A DNA stretch of 18,264 nt from NCBI RefSeq assembly GCF_937997535.1, contig NZ_CALKTT010000045.1, forward strand, positions 1 to 18,264, read 5' to 3'. The notes below the pieces were generated by a model. The model did not search any database. It was not told the origin of the DNA and saw nothing but the letters and a program-made list of their open reading frames with translations. Made by a program: the position numbers and the translations under genes. This DNA is from an uncultured Campylobacter sp. GTDB lineage: Bacteria > Campylobacterota > Campylobacteria > Campylobacterales > Campylobacteraceae. Of this stretch, positions 7,831-14,342 are shown piece after piece. Position 1 is the first letter of the stretch, and the number at the start of each line of letters is the position of its first letter.

Positions 7831-9179
7831 CGCTACTTTTTGCGATGTTTTTCTGCGGCGCGAGTGCGGCGGAGCTGAAGATCGCATCGTTTAATGTGCA
7901 AAATTTATTCGACGGCGTAAACGACGGCACGGAGTACGCGGATTTTGAGATCGGGCGCGGAAGCTGGAGCGAGCAAAAATACGAGCGCAAGCTGCAAGCG
8001 GTAGCGGACGAGATAAGCGCGCTTAATGCCGATATTTTGGGGCTGCAAGAGATCGAAAACGAAGCGGTGCTAAAAGCACTTGCGCAGAAGGCGGGCTATA
8101 AATTCTACGCTTTTTCTCGCGCGCAGACTGCACCTGCGGGCGTGGCGGTGATGTCGCGCATACCGATAAAATTTCAAAAAACTTACCGCCCGACAGAGCT
8201 TAAAACACGAGATATTTTGCGCGCTGATTTTGCGCTTGGCGGCACTGATTTTAGCTTTTATGTCGTACATATGCTCTCTGCACGCAATCCGCTAAGCGAG
8301 CGCAGGCGAAATTTCGCCTTTTTACGCGAGGTTTTGCAAGGGCACCAACGCGCTATCGTAGCGGGAGATTTTAATACGAATTTCGGGCGAAATTCTTTGC
8401 TAAACGAGCTTATCGAGTCCGACGGATTTAGTGATTTATGGGCGCTACATCCCTGCTCGCAGCTAAAACATTTTGGCTCTTGTGAATCTCATGAAAGCGG
8501 CGCAGTGCTAGATCATATCTTGCTTAGCGACGATTTTTTTAGTAGCGAGCCTGGATATAAAAAGGACAGCTTCGCTGTTGCTAAATCCTCTACCGCTTCG
8601 GATCATTTCCCGATTAGCTTCATTCTGACGGACGGGGGCGCTTTAAAATCTACGCCGAAAAAGCAAGAATTTTTAGCTAAAAATACTGCTAGTGCCGCAA
8701 AGACCGTCACGATAGAGGAGCTTTATGGGCGCATTATAAGTGAGCCTGTGTTGATAAAAAGCGCAGTCGTGAGCTTTACAAACCGCCACGGCTTTGCGAT
8801 CTCCCAAGATGGAAGCGGAGTTTTTGTCTATGGCGGCAGCGGGCTGCAGCTAGGCGATAAACTCGATCTGCTAGTAAAAAAGACGAAATTTTATAAGCAA
8901 AGCTTTGAAATCGACGATTTTGAGATCGTATCTAGAAGCGGCAACGTAGGCTCTATCGCGCCATACGTTTTGCCTAGCGCATCGGTGCGGCAGCTGCGCG
9001 CAGGAGATGTGATAAGCACGATCAAAGGCGACGTTAAAGACGGCATAATTGATCTAAAAAGCGCGGGAGAGTTTAGAATTTTTCGCAAAAGCGCTCCTGT
9101 ACAAAACGGCAAAAATTTAGAATTTAAAAATGCCTATTTTACGATTTATAAAGGGCAAAAGGAATTTATAGTAGAATGA
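7818..9179 (+). CDS. secreted endonuclease/exonuclease/phosphatase-family protein
   Basis: Metal-dependent phosphoesterase-fold protein of 453 residues. A signal peptide is evident (MRVLALLFAMFFCGASA, then AEL), so it likely acts in the periplasm or outside. The EEP domain shows IASFNVQNLFDG (about 23-34), LGLQEIENE (about 75-83) with the catalytic Glu, a VHM segment near 149, AGDFNTNFGRN near 182-192 and the final SDHFPISF near 261-268 with the catalytic Asp-His. The rest (about 290-453) looks like a beta-rich OB-fold-type domain, as seen in some extracellular nucleases; that is inference. The TTG start has AGGAG (7807-7811) 6 bases upstream, inside the trmL end. Nuclease is the likeliest activity, but phosphatase or lipid substrates cannot be excluded. 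Confidence 0.85.
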   Translation: MRVLALLFAMFFCGASAAELKIASFNVQNLFDGVNDGTEYADFEIGRGSWSEQKYERKLQAVADEISALNADILGLQEIENEAVLKALAQKAGYKFYAFSRAQTAPAGVAVMSRIPIKFQKTYRPTELKTRDILRADFALGGTDFSFYVVHMLSARNPLSERRRNFAFLREVLQGHQRAIVAGDFNTNFGRNSLLNELIESDGFSDLWALHPCSQLKHFGSCESHESGAVLDHILLSDDFFSSEPGYKKDSFAVAKSSTASDHFPISFILTDGGALKSTPKKQEFLAKNTASAAKTVTIEELYGRIISEPVLIKSAVVSFTNRHGFAISQDGSGVFVYGGSGLQLGDKLDLLVKKTKFYKQSFEIDDFEIVSRSGNVGSIAPYVLPSASVRQLRAGDVISTIKGDVKDGIIDLKSAGEFRIFRKSAPVQNGKNLEFKNAYFTIYKGQKEFIVE

Positions 9180-9310
9180 TACACGCCGTTATAACCGCAC
9201 TTTTCGTGCTTTTTATGATATTTATGATCGTAGGATTTAACCGCGAAATGATGGAGAAAAACGAAAAACGAAATCAACGAAAAAAGGATAAAGATGGAAC
9301 TACTCATTGA
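9176..9310 (+). CDS. 44-residue single-pass membrane peptide
   Basis: Small ORF whose ATG overlaps the stop of the preceding gene (ATGA junction) and whose end overlaps glyS by 17 bases. Residues 4-20 (AVITALFVLFMIFMIVG) form one clear hydrophobic helix, followed by a highly charged Lys/Glu/Arg tail (about 22-40), so it is probably an inner-membrane peptide with a cytoplasmic basic tail. The stop-start overlap on one side and the overlap with glyS on the other argue for a translated, coupled gene. I do not recognise a family. The basic tail codons also contain the AAGGA that may serve as the glyS Shine-Dalgarno site. Confidence 0.65.
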   Translation: MIHAVITALFVLFMIFMIVGFNREMMEKNEKRNQRKKDKDGTTH

Positions 9311-11321
9311 GATTGGGGTCGAGGAGCTGCCTGCGATCCCGTTTTTAAAAGAGCGTGCGAATATCGCGCCAAAATGGCGCGCGGTACTTGAGGCTAACCG
9401 CATAAATAGCGACTTTCGCTTCGAATTTAGCCCGCGTAGATTTGTGCTATTTCACGAGGATTTTCCACAACGCGGCGATGATGCGCAGATCATAAGCACG
9501 GGCGCGCCAAAATCCGTCGCGCTCAAAGACGGCGCGTGGAGCCCTGCAGCGCTAAGTTTTGCTAAAAAATGCGGCATAAGCGAAAGCGAGCTGGAATTTC
9601 GGCAGATAGGCGGCAAAGAGGTGCTCTACCACGCTGCGGTGCAAAAGGGGCGTGATAGTCGTGAAATCCTAGGCGAAATGATAGAGGAGTTTTTACGATC
9701 GCTAAATTTTGGACGCGCAATGCGCTGGGGTAGCGGTGAGTTTGAGTTTATCCGTCCGATAAGAAGCATAGCCTGCGTTTTGGGCGGAGAGAACGTAGAT
9801 TTTGAAATTTATGGCGTAAGAAGCACGGCTGCATTTTTTCCGCACCGAAAATTTGGCTATGAAGCGATTAAATTTAAAGACGCCGCAGATTATTTCGCAC
9901 TGCTGGAGCGTAACGGCGTAATTTTAAGCGAGCAAAAAAGAAAAGATAAAATTCTAAGCGAGTTTGCAAAGCTCGAAAAAAAGCATGGCTTTAAGATCGA
10001 GGTCGATCCTGCGTTGCTGGATGAAGTAACGGCTATCACTGAGTATCCGACGGCGCTACTAGGCAGTTTTGAGCGAGATTTTTTAAGCGTACCAAAAGAG
10101 GTCATCATTACTTCGATGAAGGAGAATCAGCGCTATTTTCCCGTTTTCGAGGGTAAAAACTTAAGCAATCACTTCGTTGTCGTTAGCAATGCGATCACCG
10201 ATGATGACGAGCTAGTGGTACGCGGCAATGAAAAAGTTTTACGCGCGCGCCTAAGCGATGCTATGTTTTTTTGGAAGAGCGATTTGCAAGCGGAATTTAG
10301 CCCTGAAAAACTTAAGCAAATTTCCTATATGCAAGCCCTTGGCTCGGTTTATGATAAGCAAGTGCGCGAGCTAGCCGTAGCAAAGGCACTGAGCGCGGAT
10401 TATGCTACACAGATTGAGGCGGAGATCGGCAAAAAGGATTTTGCGCAGGATATAGAAAATGCCGTAATGTTTAGTAAAGCAGATCTTAGCAGCACGATGG
10501 TGGGCGAATTTAGCGAGCTTCAAGGCATTATGGGTAGTTACTATGCCGCACACGCTGGACTAGCAGAGCATATATGCCGCGCGATACGCGAGCAATATCT
10601 GCCTAGCGGCGAGGATAGCGAGCTGCCAAGCGGTGTATTTAGTAGCGTAATCGCTGTGGCTATGAAATTTGAAACGCTCCTGGGGCTTTTTAGCATCAAT
10701 AAAGTTCCAAACGGCAATAAAGATCCGTATGCGCTTCGCCGTGCAGCTACGGGGCTAATTAAAATTTTACTAAATCAAGGATTGAGCTTTGATGCAAATG
10801 TGATGGCGCAGAAGCTGGCGCCAAATTATAAGAAATTTGACATTTCTAAGCTATTGGATTTTATAAAAGATAGGTTATATGGAATTTTTGACGAGATAAA
10901 TCCGTCCGTGATCAAGGCGTGCATCGCAAGCGGCGAAAACGATCTATTACGACTAAGCAAGGCTATAAAAGCTCTGGGCGAGATCGCAGCAGCGACGGAT
11001 TTCGGGGAAAATTTTGCGACCTTTAAGCGCCTAGCCAATATCATCAAGGACGAAAAAATAGGCGCGGTGGACGAAAACCTATTCGAACACGACGCTGAGC
11101 GTGCGCTAAATGTGGCGTTCAGGGCGATTAAGCTCAACGAAAACGACGTGAGTGGGTATCTGCGCTCACTATTTGGGCTTAAAGGCGTGATTGATGATTT
11201 TTTCGATAACGTAATGATAAACGTCAAGGATGCCGCGATACGCGCAAATCGTATCGCAAATATCGGACAAATTTATCGCGCGTTTTTGCAGTTTGCCGAT
11301 ATCAAAGAGATAGGATTTTAA
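9294..11321 (+). CDS. glyS: glycyl-tRNA synthetase beta subunit
   Basis: Beta subunit, 675 residues, of the alpha2-beta2 glycyl-tRNA synthetase; the beta chain carries the tRNA-binding domains while the alpha chain (glyQ, not in this window) holds the aminoacylation core. The start MELLIEIGVEELPAIPFLK, the segment FSKADLSSTMVGEFSELQGI and NKDPYALRRAATGLIKILL are family hallmarks, and the C-terminal part fits the helical anticodon-binding domain. Length is normal. AAGGA lies about 6 bases before the ATG. It overlaps the small membrane peptide gene and is followed by a strong hairpin terminator. Confidence 0.97.
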   Translation: MELLIEIGVEELPAIPFLKERANIAPKWRAVLEANRINSDFRFEFSPRRFVLFHEDFPQRGDDAQIISTGAPKSVALKDGAWSPAALSFAKKCGISESELEFRQIGGKEVLYHAAVQKGRDSREILGEMIEEFLRSLNFGRAMRWGSGEFEFIRPIRSIACVLGGENVDFEIYGVRSTAAFFPHRKFGYEAIKFKDAADYFALLERNGVILSEQKRKDKILSEFAKLEKKHGFKIEVDPALLDEVTAITEYPTALLGSFERDFLSVPKEVIITSMKENQRYFPVFEGKNLSNHFVVVSNAITDDDELVVRGNEKVLRARLSDAMFFWKSDLQAEFSPEKLKQISYMQALGSVYDKQVRELAVAKALSADYATQIEAEIGKKDFAQDIENAVMFSKADLSSTMVGEFSELQGIMGSYYAAHAGLAEHICRAIREQYLPSGEDSELPSGVFSSVIAVAMKFETLLGLFSINKVPNGNKDPYALRRAATGLIKILLNQGLSFDANVMAQKLAPNYKKFDISKLLDFIKDRLYGIFDEINPSVIKACIASGENDLLRLSKAIKALGEIAAATDFGENFATFKRLANIIKDEKIGAVDENLFEHDAERALNVAFRAIKLNENDVSGYLRSLFGLKGVIDDFFDNVMINVKDAAIRANRIANIGQIYRAFLQFADIKEIGF

Positions 11322-11337
11322 TCCCACTTAGAGCTCG

Positions 11338-11375
11338 TTTGCCCAAGGTTTACACGAACCTTGGGCAAAATTTTA
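11338..11375 (+). terminator. rho-independent terminator after glyS
   Basis: TTTGCCCAAGGTT (11338-11350) pairs perfectly with AACCTTGGGCAAA (11357-11369) around a 6-base loop, then ATTTTA follows. It is a 13-bp stem with a short U-tract. It lies only 18 bases before the cas6 start codon, which leaves no room for a cas6 promoter after it. Confidence 0.85.
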
Positions 11376-11393
11376 CCGCGCAAAGGAGTGCAA

Positions 11394-12095
11394 ATGCTAA
11401 TCATCAACGCAAAATTACCAACTAAAAATCTAAAAATCACAAAATCTCTCTCGCAGCTGATTCAGGGCTTTCTTTATCGCTACTTGCCGGCTTCAGAGCA
11501 CGTAGGATATAGGCACGAATCAAGCGGTAAAATTTTTAAACGCACGGTGTTTGATTTTATCTTGCGAGGAGAGGACTTGCGCGTGCGATTTGCTTCATGC
11601 GAGCCGGAGTTTGAACGTAAAATCGCGCTAGCAGTGCTAAAAGACGGGCTAAGCTTGGGTGAAATTCTATTTACGCAAACTACCGTCAAAGCGAAAAATT
11701 ATAAAATTTGCGAGAACGAAGCTATTGTGCAAGGCTACGTGGCGTGCGCAGTAAGCGGGCTTTTGGGGCATAAGGTTTATTTGCAGCCGCAAGATAGTAG
11801 GCATTTAGAGATGATGAAGACGAATATTTTACAGCGATTTGAAACGATTATGGGGCGAAAATATGATGGCGAAATGGAGTTAAATTTATTGTGGCAAAAG
11901 CTGGGTGAATCTGTGAAATTCTATTATGGCAACAATCGCGAGCCGGTATATGCGTGGCAGGCAAGATGGAAAATTGTAGCTAATGCAGAACTAATCAATT
12001 TGATCCTTAGTACGGGCGCTGGAAGCGGGTGCATGAACTACGGAGTAGGGGTTTTGGAGGTTGTAAAGCAAAAAGAACAAGATCACAACCTTTAA
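11394..12095 (+). CDS. cas6: CRISPR-associated endoribonuclease Cas6 (type I-B)
   Basis: RAMP-fold ribonuclease of 233 residues that cuts pre-crRNA within each repeat and leaves the 8-nt 5' handle. The signature is the C-terminal glycine-rich loop GAGSGCMNYGVGV (about 208-220). Candidate catalytic histidines are His36 and His41 in SEHVGYRHESSGK. The ATG at 11394 is preceded at 5 bases by AAGGAG; a longer TTG start at 11361 lies inside the terminator stem and is rejected. Base composition and codon use resemble the upstream housekeeping genes, not the AT-rich cas genes after it. Its last codons overlap a CRISPR-repeat-like sequence. How it is transcribed is unclear because of the terminator just upstream. 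Confidence 0.9.
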   Translation: MLIINAKLPTKNLKITKSLSQLIQGFLYRYLPASEHVGYRHESSGKIFKRTVFDFILRGEDLRVRFASCEPEFERKIALAVLKDGLSLGEILFTQTTVKAKNYKICENEAIVQGYVACAVSGLLGHKVYLQPQDSRHLEMMKTNILQRFETIMGRKYDGEMELNLLWQKLGESVKFYYGNNREPVYAWQARWKIVANAELINLILSTGAGSGCMNYGVGVLEVVKQKEQDHNL

Positions 12096-12124
12096 AACAA
12101 TAATTTTAAATCCCAACGGGAAAC
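12087..12124 (+). repeat. CRISPR-repeat-like unit (first pseudo-repeat)
   Basis: 38 bases that begin AACCTTTAAAACAATA and end CGGGAAAC, the GAAAC end being typical of CRISPR repeats and their 5' handle. It contains a small palindrome TCCC-AAC-GGGA (12111-12121). It overlaps the cas6 stop codon (12093-12095). Confidence 0.5.
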
Positions 12125-12179
12125 CTTATTCTTTAATCTGCATTATAACACGATTTTTATCAAAATAAAAGGGCATTTT

Positions 12180-12195
12180 AACCTTTAAAACAATA
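12180..12195 (+). repeat. truncated second pseudo-repeat
   Basis: AACCTTTAAAACAATA is an exact 16-base copy of the start of the unit at 12087, 93 bases upstream. Similarity stops abruptly after it, 5 bases before the -35 of the next promoter. Confidence 0.6.
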
Positions 12196-12199
12196 TAAC

Positions 12200-12228
12200 T
12201 TGACATATATTTTATTTTGTGCTTTAAT
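12200..12228 (+). promoter_or_regulatory. near-consensus sigma-70 promoter before the 51-codon ORF
   Basis: TTGACA (12200-12205), an exact 17-base spacer, then TTTAAT (12223-12228). This is the best -35/-10 pair seen in the window, and a full TTGACA is unusual for Campylobacter. It would start transcripts near 12235, within the segment matched by the crRNA-like spacer seed, so a Cascade complex bound there would block it. It could feed the small ORF alone or the cas8b-cas3 operon as well. Confidence 0.65.
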
Positions 12229-12253
12229 GAGGTAAAAGAATAAGGAGTTATAT

Positions 12254-12409
12254 TTGAAAACCAAAAAGGTTCTTAATCGCATGGGAAAATACATATTGTG
12301 CATTTTATGTATATTTTTTAGCCCTATCGTAGATGTTAAAATATTTGACATAAATTTGGGGGCAGATAGAGTTCAGTATTTATTGCAATTAGTTTCTGAA
12401 TCACAATAA
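12254..12409 (+). CDS. 51-residue hydrophobic small protein, candidate CRISPR-guarded toxin
   Basis: TTG-started ORF of 51 codons, with AAGGAG (12242-12247) 6 bases upstream and a near-consensus promoter before that. The product has a basic N-terminus (MKTKKVLNRMGK), a hydrophobic stretch at about 13-26 (YILCILCIFFSPIV) with two Cys, and a more polar C-terminal half (VKIFDINLGADRVQYLLQL). An in-frame ATG is at codon 10. This basic-plus-hydrophobic form resembles small membrane toxins of type I toxin-antitoxin pairs, but I recognise no family. Its place between cas6 and cas8b, next to a crRNA-like element aimed at its leader, suggests a CreT-like role. It could also be a short leader peptide of the cas operon or a chance frame. 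Confidence 0.45.
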   Translation: MKTKKVLNRMGKYILCILCIFFSPIVDVKIFDINLGADRVQYLLQLVSESQ

Positions 12410-12451
12410 AATATGCCTCTTAATGCCTTAATCTTATTCTGATTTCAAATC

Positions 12452-12482
12452 TAGAATAATTTTAGAAATATTTAAGTAAAAT
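12452..12482 (+). promoter_or_regulatory. possible separate cas8b promoter
   Basis: TAGAAT (12452-12457) and TAAAAT (12477-12482) are candidate -10 boxes, about 67 and 42 bases before the cas8b ATG, in AT-rich DNA with no -35 match. Nothing else is seen between the small ORF and cas8b. A weak call. Confidence 0.25.
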
Positions 12483-12523
12483 GGTCGTAAAATTAATTAA
12501 AATACTTAAGGTAAAAATAAAAT

Positions 12524-13918
12524 ATGGGATTGGCTCATAAACTCTATAAAATTGGCAACCTGTTAAGTGACGACGATGTTAAGGCTATGATTAAAAGTTC
12601 CAATTTTAAGGATAGTGACCATATAACTTTGGCTATTGATTTTAAAATTGAGAACGGGAGGCTTCTTAGTACTCCAAGGCTATCACGAACTTCATTAGAC
12701 ACCATAAAAACATTTTTTACAAAAAAGATAGGTGGAACTAGTAATTCATATTATTTATACCCAAACTACGAGTATCAAAACGAGAAAGATTTATATAAAA
12801 AATTCCAAGCTATCTCGCATACCTTACAAAATTCCATTTTAATCTATTCAAATCCACAAAATCATAGTTTAGCAAAGATTGTTTTTGATTATATAGATAA
12901 CTACAAAAATGATGAACTTGGATTGAAAGACTTTAAGCAAGGCGATTATTTTCTGATTTTACTTATAAATGGCAAAAGTTTTTATGAGCTCATGCCGGAA
13001 GTTTTGCAAAATTATCTTAATGAATTTGTAAAGCCTCATATAGAGGACAAAAAAGGGAACGCTTTTTTAAAGGAGCAGATAGATATTGTTACCCAAGAAA
13101 AAGAACCTTGCGGGTATGATCCGAATATCAAGTTTTTTACTATGGATAACTATGATGATAAATTTAAAGAGCAATCCATAATCCGTCTTCCTATGTCAAA
13201 AAATACAGCACAATCAGTCAAAAAAGGCTGGATGTATGCGATAAACAATCTTAAATTTTATTACAAAGGATTAGAATATATAATAATTCCGTCTATGGTA
13301 AATTTTAACGAAGACATTTTTAGGGAAATGATAAATTTTCTTGAAAAATCAAATACTTTAAGTGATGAAGCTGCTAGGGAAGAGAGCTTTATTAGAAAAT
13401 TGAATAAGCAAATAGAAAATTTCAAATATATTAATAGTTTTACGCTCGATATATTCTTTACGGAGGTGAATGTTACCAATTTATCTGTTAAAATATTTGC
13501 TACTCTTGAAGATGTTTTGCCAAGCAGGATAAGAAAGGTAGCGAATTTGATGCAAGAAGATCATATTACGGATGCTATGAAACGAGTTCAAGACGAGGAT
13601 GATGATATCAGATTTGTATATTTAAAGGATTATTTTAGGATTACGGAACAGTTTGCTATATCTACAAATAGCATTGCAAATTTGAAAAATAAAATTTTAC
13701 AAGAAAAAATATATTTAGCAAAATTGCTTTTAGGATATTTAAAAATAAGTTATCTCGAAGTTTTAAAGCGTTTTGAGCACTTTAGAGAGTTTGACGGTGA
13801 AAATAAAAGTAAATTGAAAGATGGCATAAAAGAGTGGATAATATATCCGAATATTTTTGTAGAAAGCGAAAATAAGGTTTTAAAATTTTTAAAAGATATA
13901 AATGCAATAAGGATGTAG
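12524..13918 (+). CDS. cas8b: type I-B Cascade large subunit Cas8b/Csh1 (without C-terminal Cas11 part)
   Basis: Large subunit of the type I-B effector complex, which recognises the PAM and opens target DNA. The 464-residue product shows the Csh1-like pattern: RLPMSKNTAQSVKKGWMYAI (about 223-242), an SFTLDIFFTEVN segment, and KIFATLEDVLPSRIRKVANL (about 322-341), the best-kept block. Csh1 proteins are usually longer; here the expected C-terminal small-subunit-like part is encoded by the next ORF, one base downstream and in another frame. The Shine-Dalgarno site is modest (AAGG, 12 bases before ATG). Base composition is AT-rich, unlike cas6. Assigned by pattern and neighbourhood rather than by search. 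Confidence 0.85.
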   Translation: MGLAHKLYKIGNLLSDDDVKAMIKSSNFKDSDHITLAIDFKIENGRLLSTPRLSRTSLDTIKTFFTKKIGGTSNSYYLYPNYEYQNEKDLYKKFQAISHTLQNSILIYSNPQNHSLAKIVFDYIDNYKNDELGLKDFKQGDYFLILLINGKSFYELMPEVLQNYLNEFVKPHIEDKKGNAFLKEQIDIVTQEKEPCGYDPNIKFFTMDNYDDKFKEQSIIRLPMSKNTAQSVKKGWMYAINNLKFYYKGLEYIIIPSMVNFNEDIFREMINFLEKSNTLSDEAAREESFIRKLNKQIENFKYINSFTLDIFFTEVNVTNLSVKIFATLEDVLPSRIRKVANLMQEDHITDAMKRVQDEDDDIRFVYLKDYFRITEQFAISTNSIANLKNKILQEKIYLAKLLLGYLKISYLEVLKRFEHFREFDGENKSKLKDGIKEWIIYPNIFVESENKVLKFLKDINAIRM

Positions 13919-13919
13919 A

Positions 13920-14342
13920 ATGGAACTTTTTTCTGAATATTTTGAAAAATTATTGCTTGAGCAACCCGATTATTTTGAGAATGGCTTAATAAAAGGAGCT
14001 TATTTAATAGGCGCTTATTCAAAAGGTATTATCGATAGTTCGTATAATCCTAACGGGAAAGTTGTAAAAAAGAACGAGACGTTTAAAAAATGATTATCGA
14101 CCAAAAGAATAACGGAATCAAATTTAAAAGCTATTTTTAATAAAGCAACCTATTTTGAGAAGTTATTTAGTCTAAATACTCCCAAAAATAATGATTTATC
14201 ACAATTAGTTACCACTTATTTTATATACCCAAAAAATATAAGAGTAGCTCAACAGGAGATTTCTTTCGCTTTCATTAAAGGGTTTAATGATTATGCAAAA
14301 TTTAAAAAAGAAAATCAAAAACAAGGAGAAGACAATGAGTGA
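13920..14342 (+). pseudogene. cas11b-like small subunit gene with in-frame TGA
   Basis: A 140-codon frame interrupted only by TGA at 14091-14093 (codon 58); the frame is otherwise open to its TGA at 14340-14342. Both halves read as one protein: SEYFEKLLLEQPDYF and LIKGAYLIGAYSKGI before the stop, then TESNLKAIFNKATYFEKL and QEISFAFIKGFNDYAKF after it. This matches the C-terminal helical (Cas11-like) part of Csh1 proteins, which type I-B systems can make as a separate small subunit. AAGGA (13909-13913) lies 6 bases from the ATG, and the gene starts one base after the cas8b stop. The TGA most simply replaces TGG or CGA. As written only a 57-residue fragment is made unless the stop is read through. 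Confidence 0.65.

Larger units (their letters stand above)
12087..12195 (+). ncRNA. putative crRNA-like RNA (CreA/CreR-type), degenerate repeat-spacer-repeat
   Basis: Layout is a repeat-like unit (12087-12124), a 55-base spacer-like segment (12125-12179) and the first 16 bases of the repeat again (12180-12195). The leading spacer bases CTTATTCTTT (12125-12134) plus the preceding C are perfectly complementary to 12235-12245, just past the -10 of the next promoter. Known type I-B CreTA and CreR modules sit between cas6 and cas8 with this design. The spacer-like part is longer than a usual I-B spacer, and the real CRISPR repeat is not in the window for comparison, so the call is an inference. 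Confidence 0.5.

Noticed and set aside
10826..11227. 133-codon minus-strand frame inside glyS
   Set aside because: Ser/Leu-rich shadow frame fully inside a conserved gene.
11361..11393. Longer cas6 start at TTG 11361
   Set aside because: It lies in the terminator stem and has no Shine-Dalgarno site; ATG 11394 has AAGGAG at 5 bases and the typical Cas6 N-terminus.
12087..12195. An ordinary working CRISPR array
   Set aside because: There is only one full repeat-like unit and a 16-base fragment 93 bases apart, too far for one spacer, with no further units; a crRNA-like element or array remnant fits better.
12124..12245. Inverted matches as a simple transcription terminator hairpin
   Set aside because: The arms are about 100 bases apart with bulges and a promoter lies between them; no compact stem with a U-tract is formed.
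14091..14093. TGA read as a sense codon by an alternative genetic code
   Set aside because: Other genes in the window use TGA as a real stop (for example the ends at 4107-4109 and 9177-9179), and all families point to Campylobacter.
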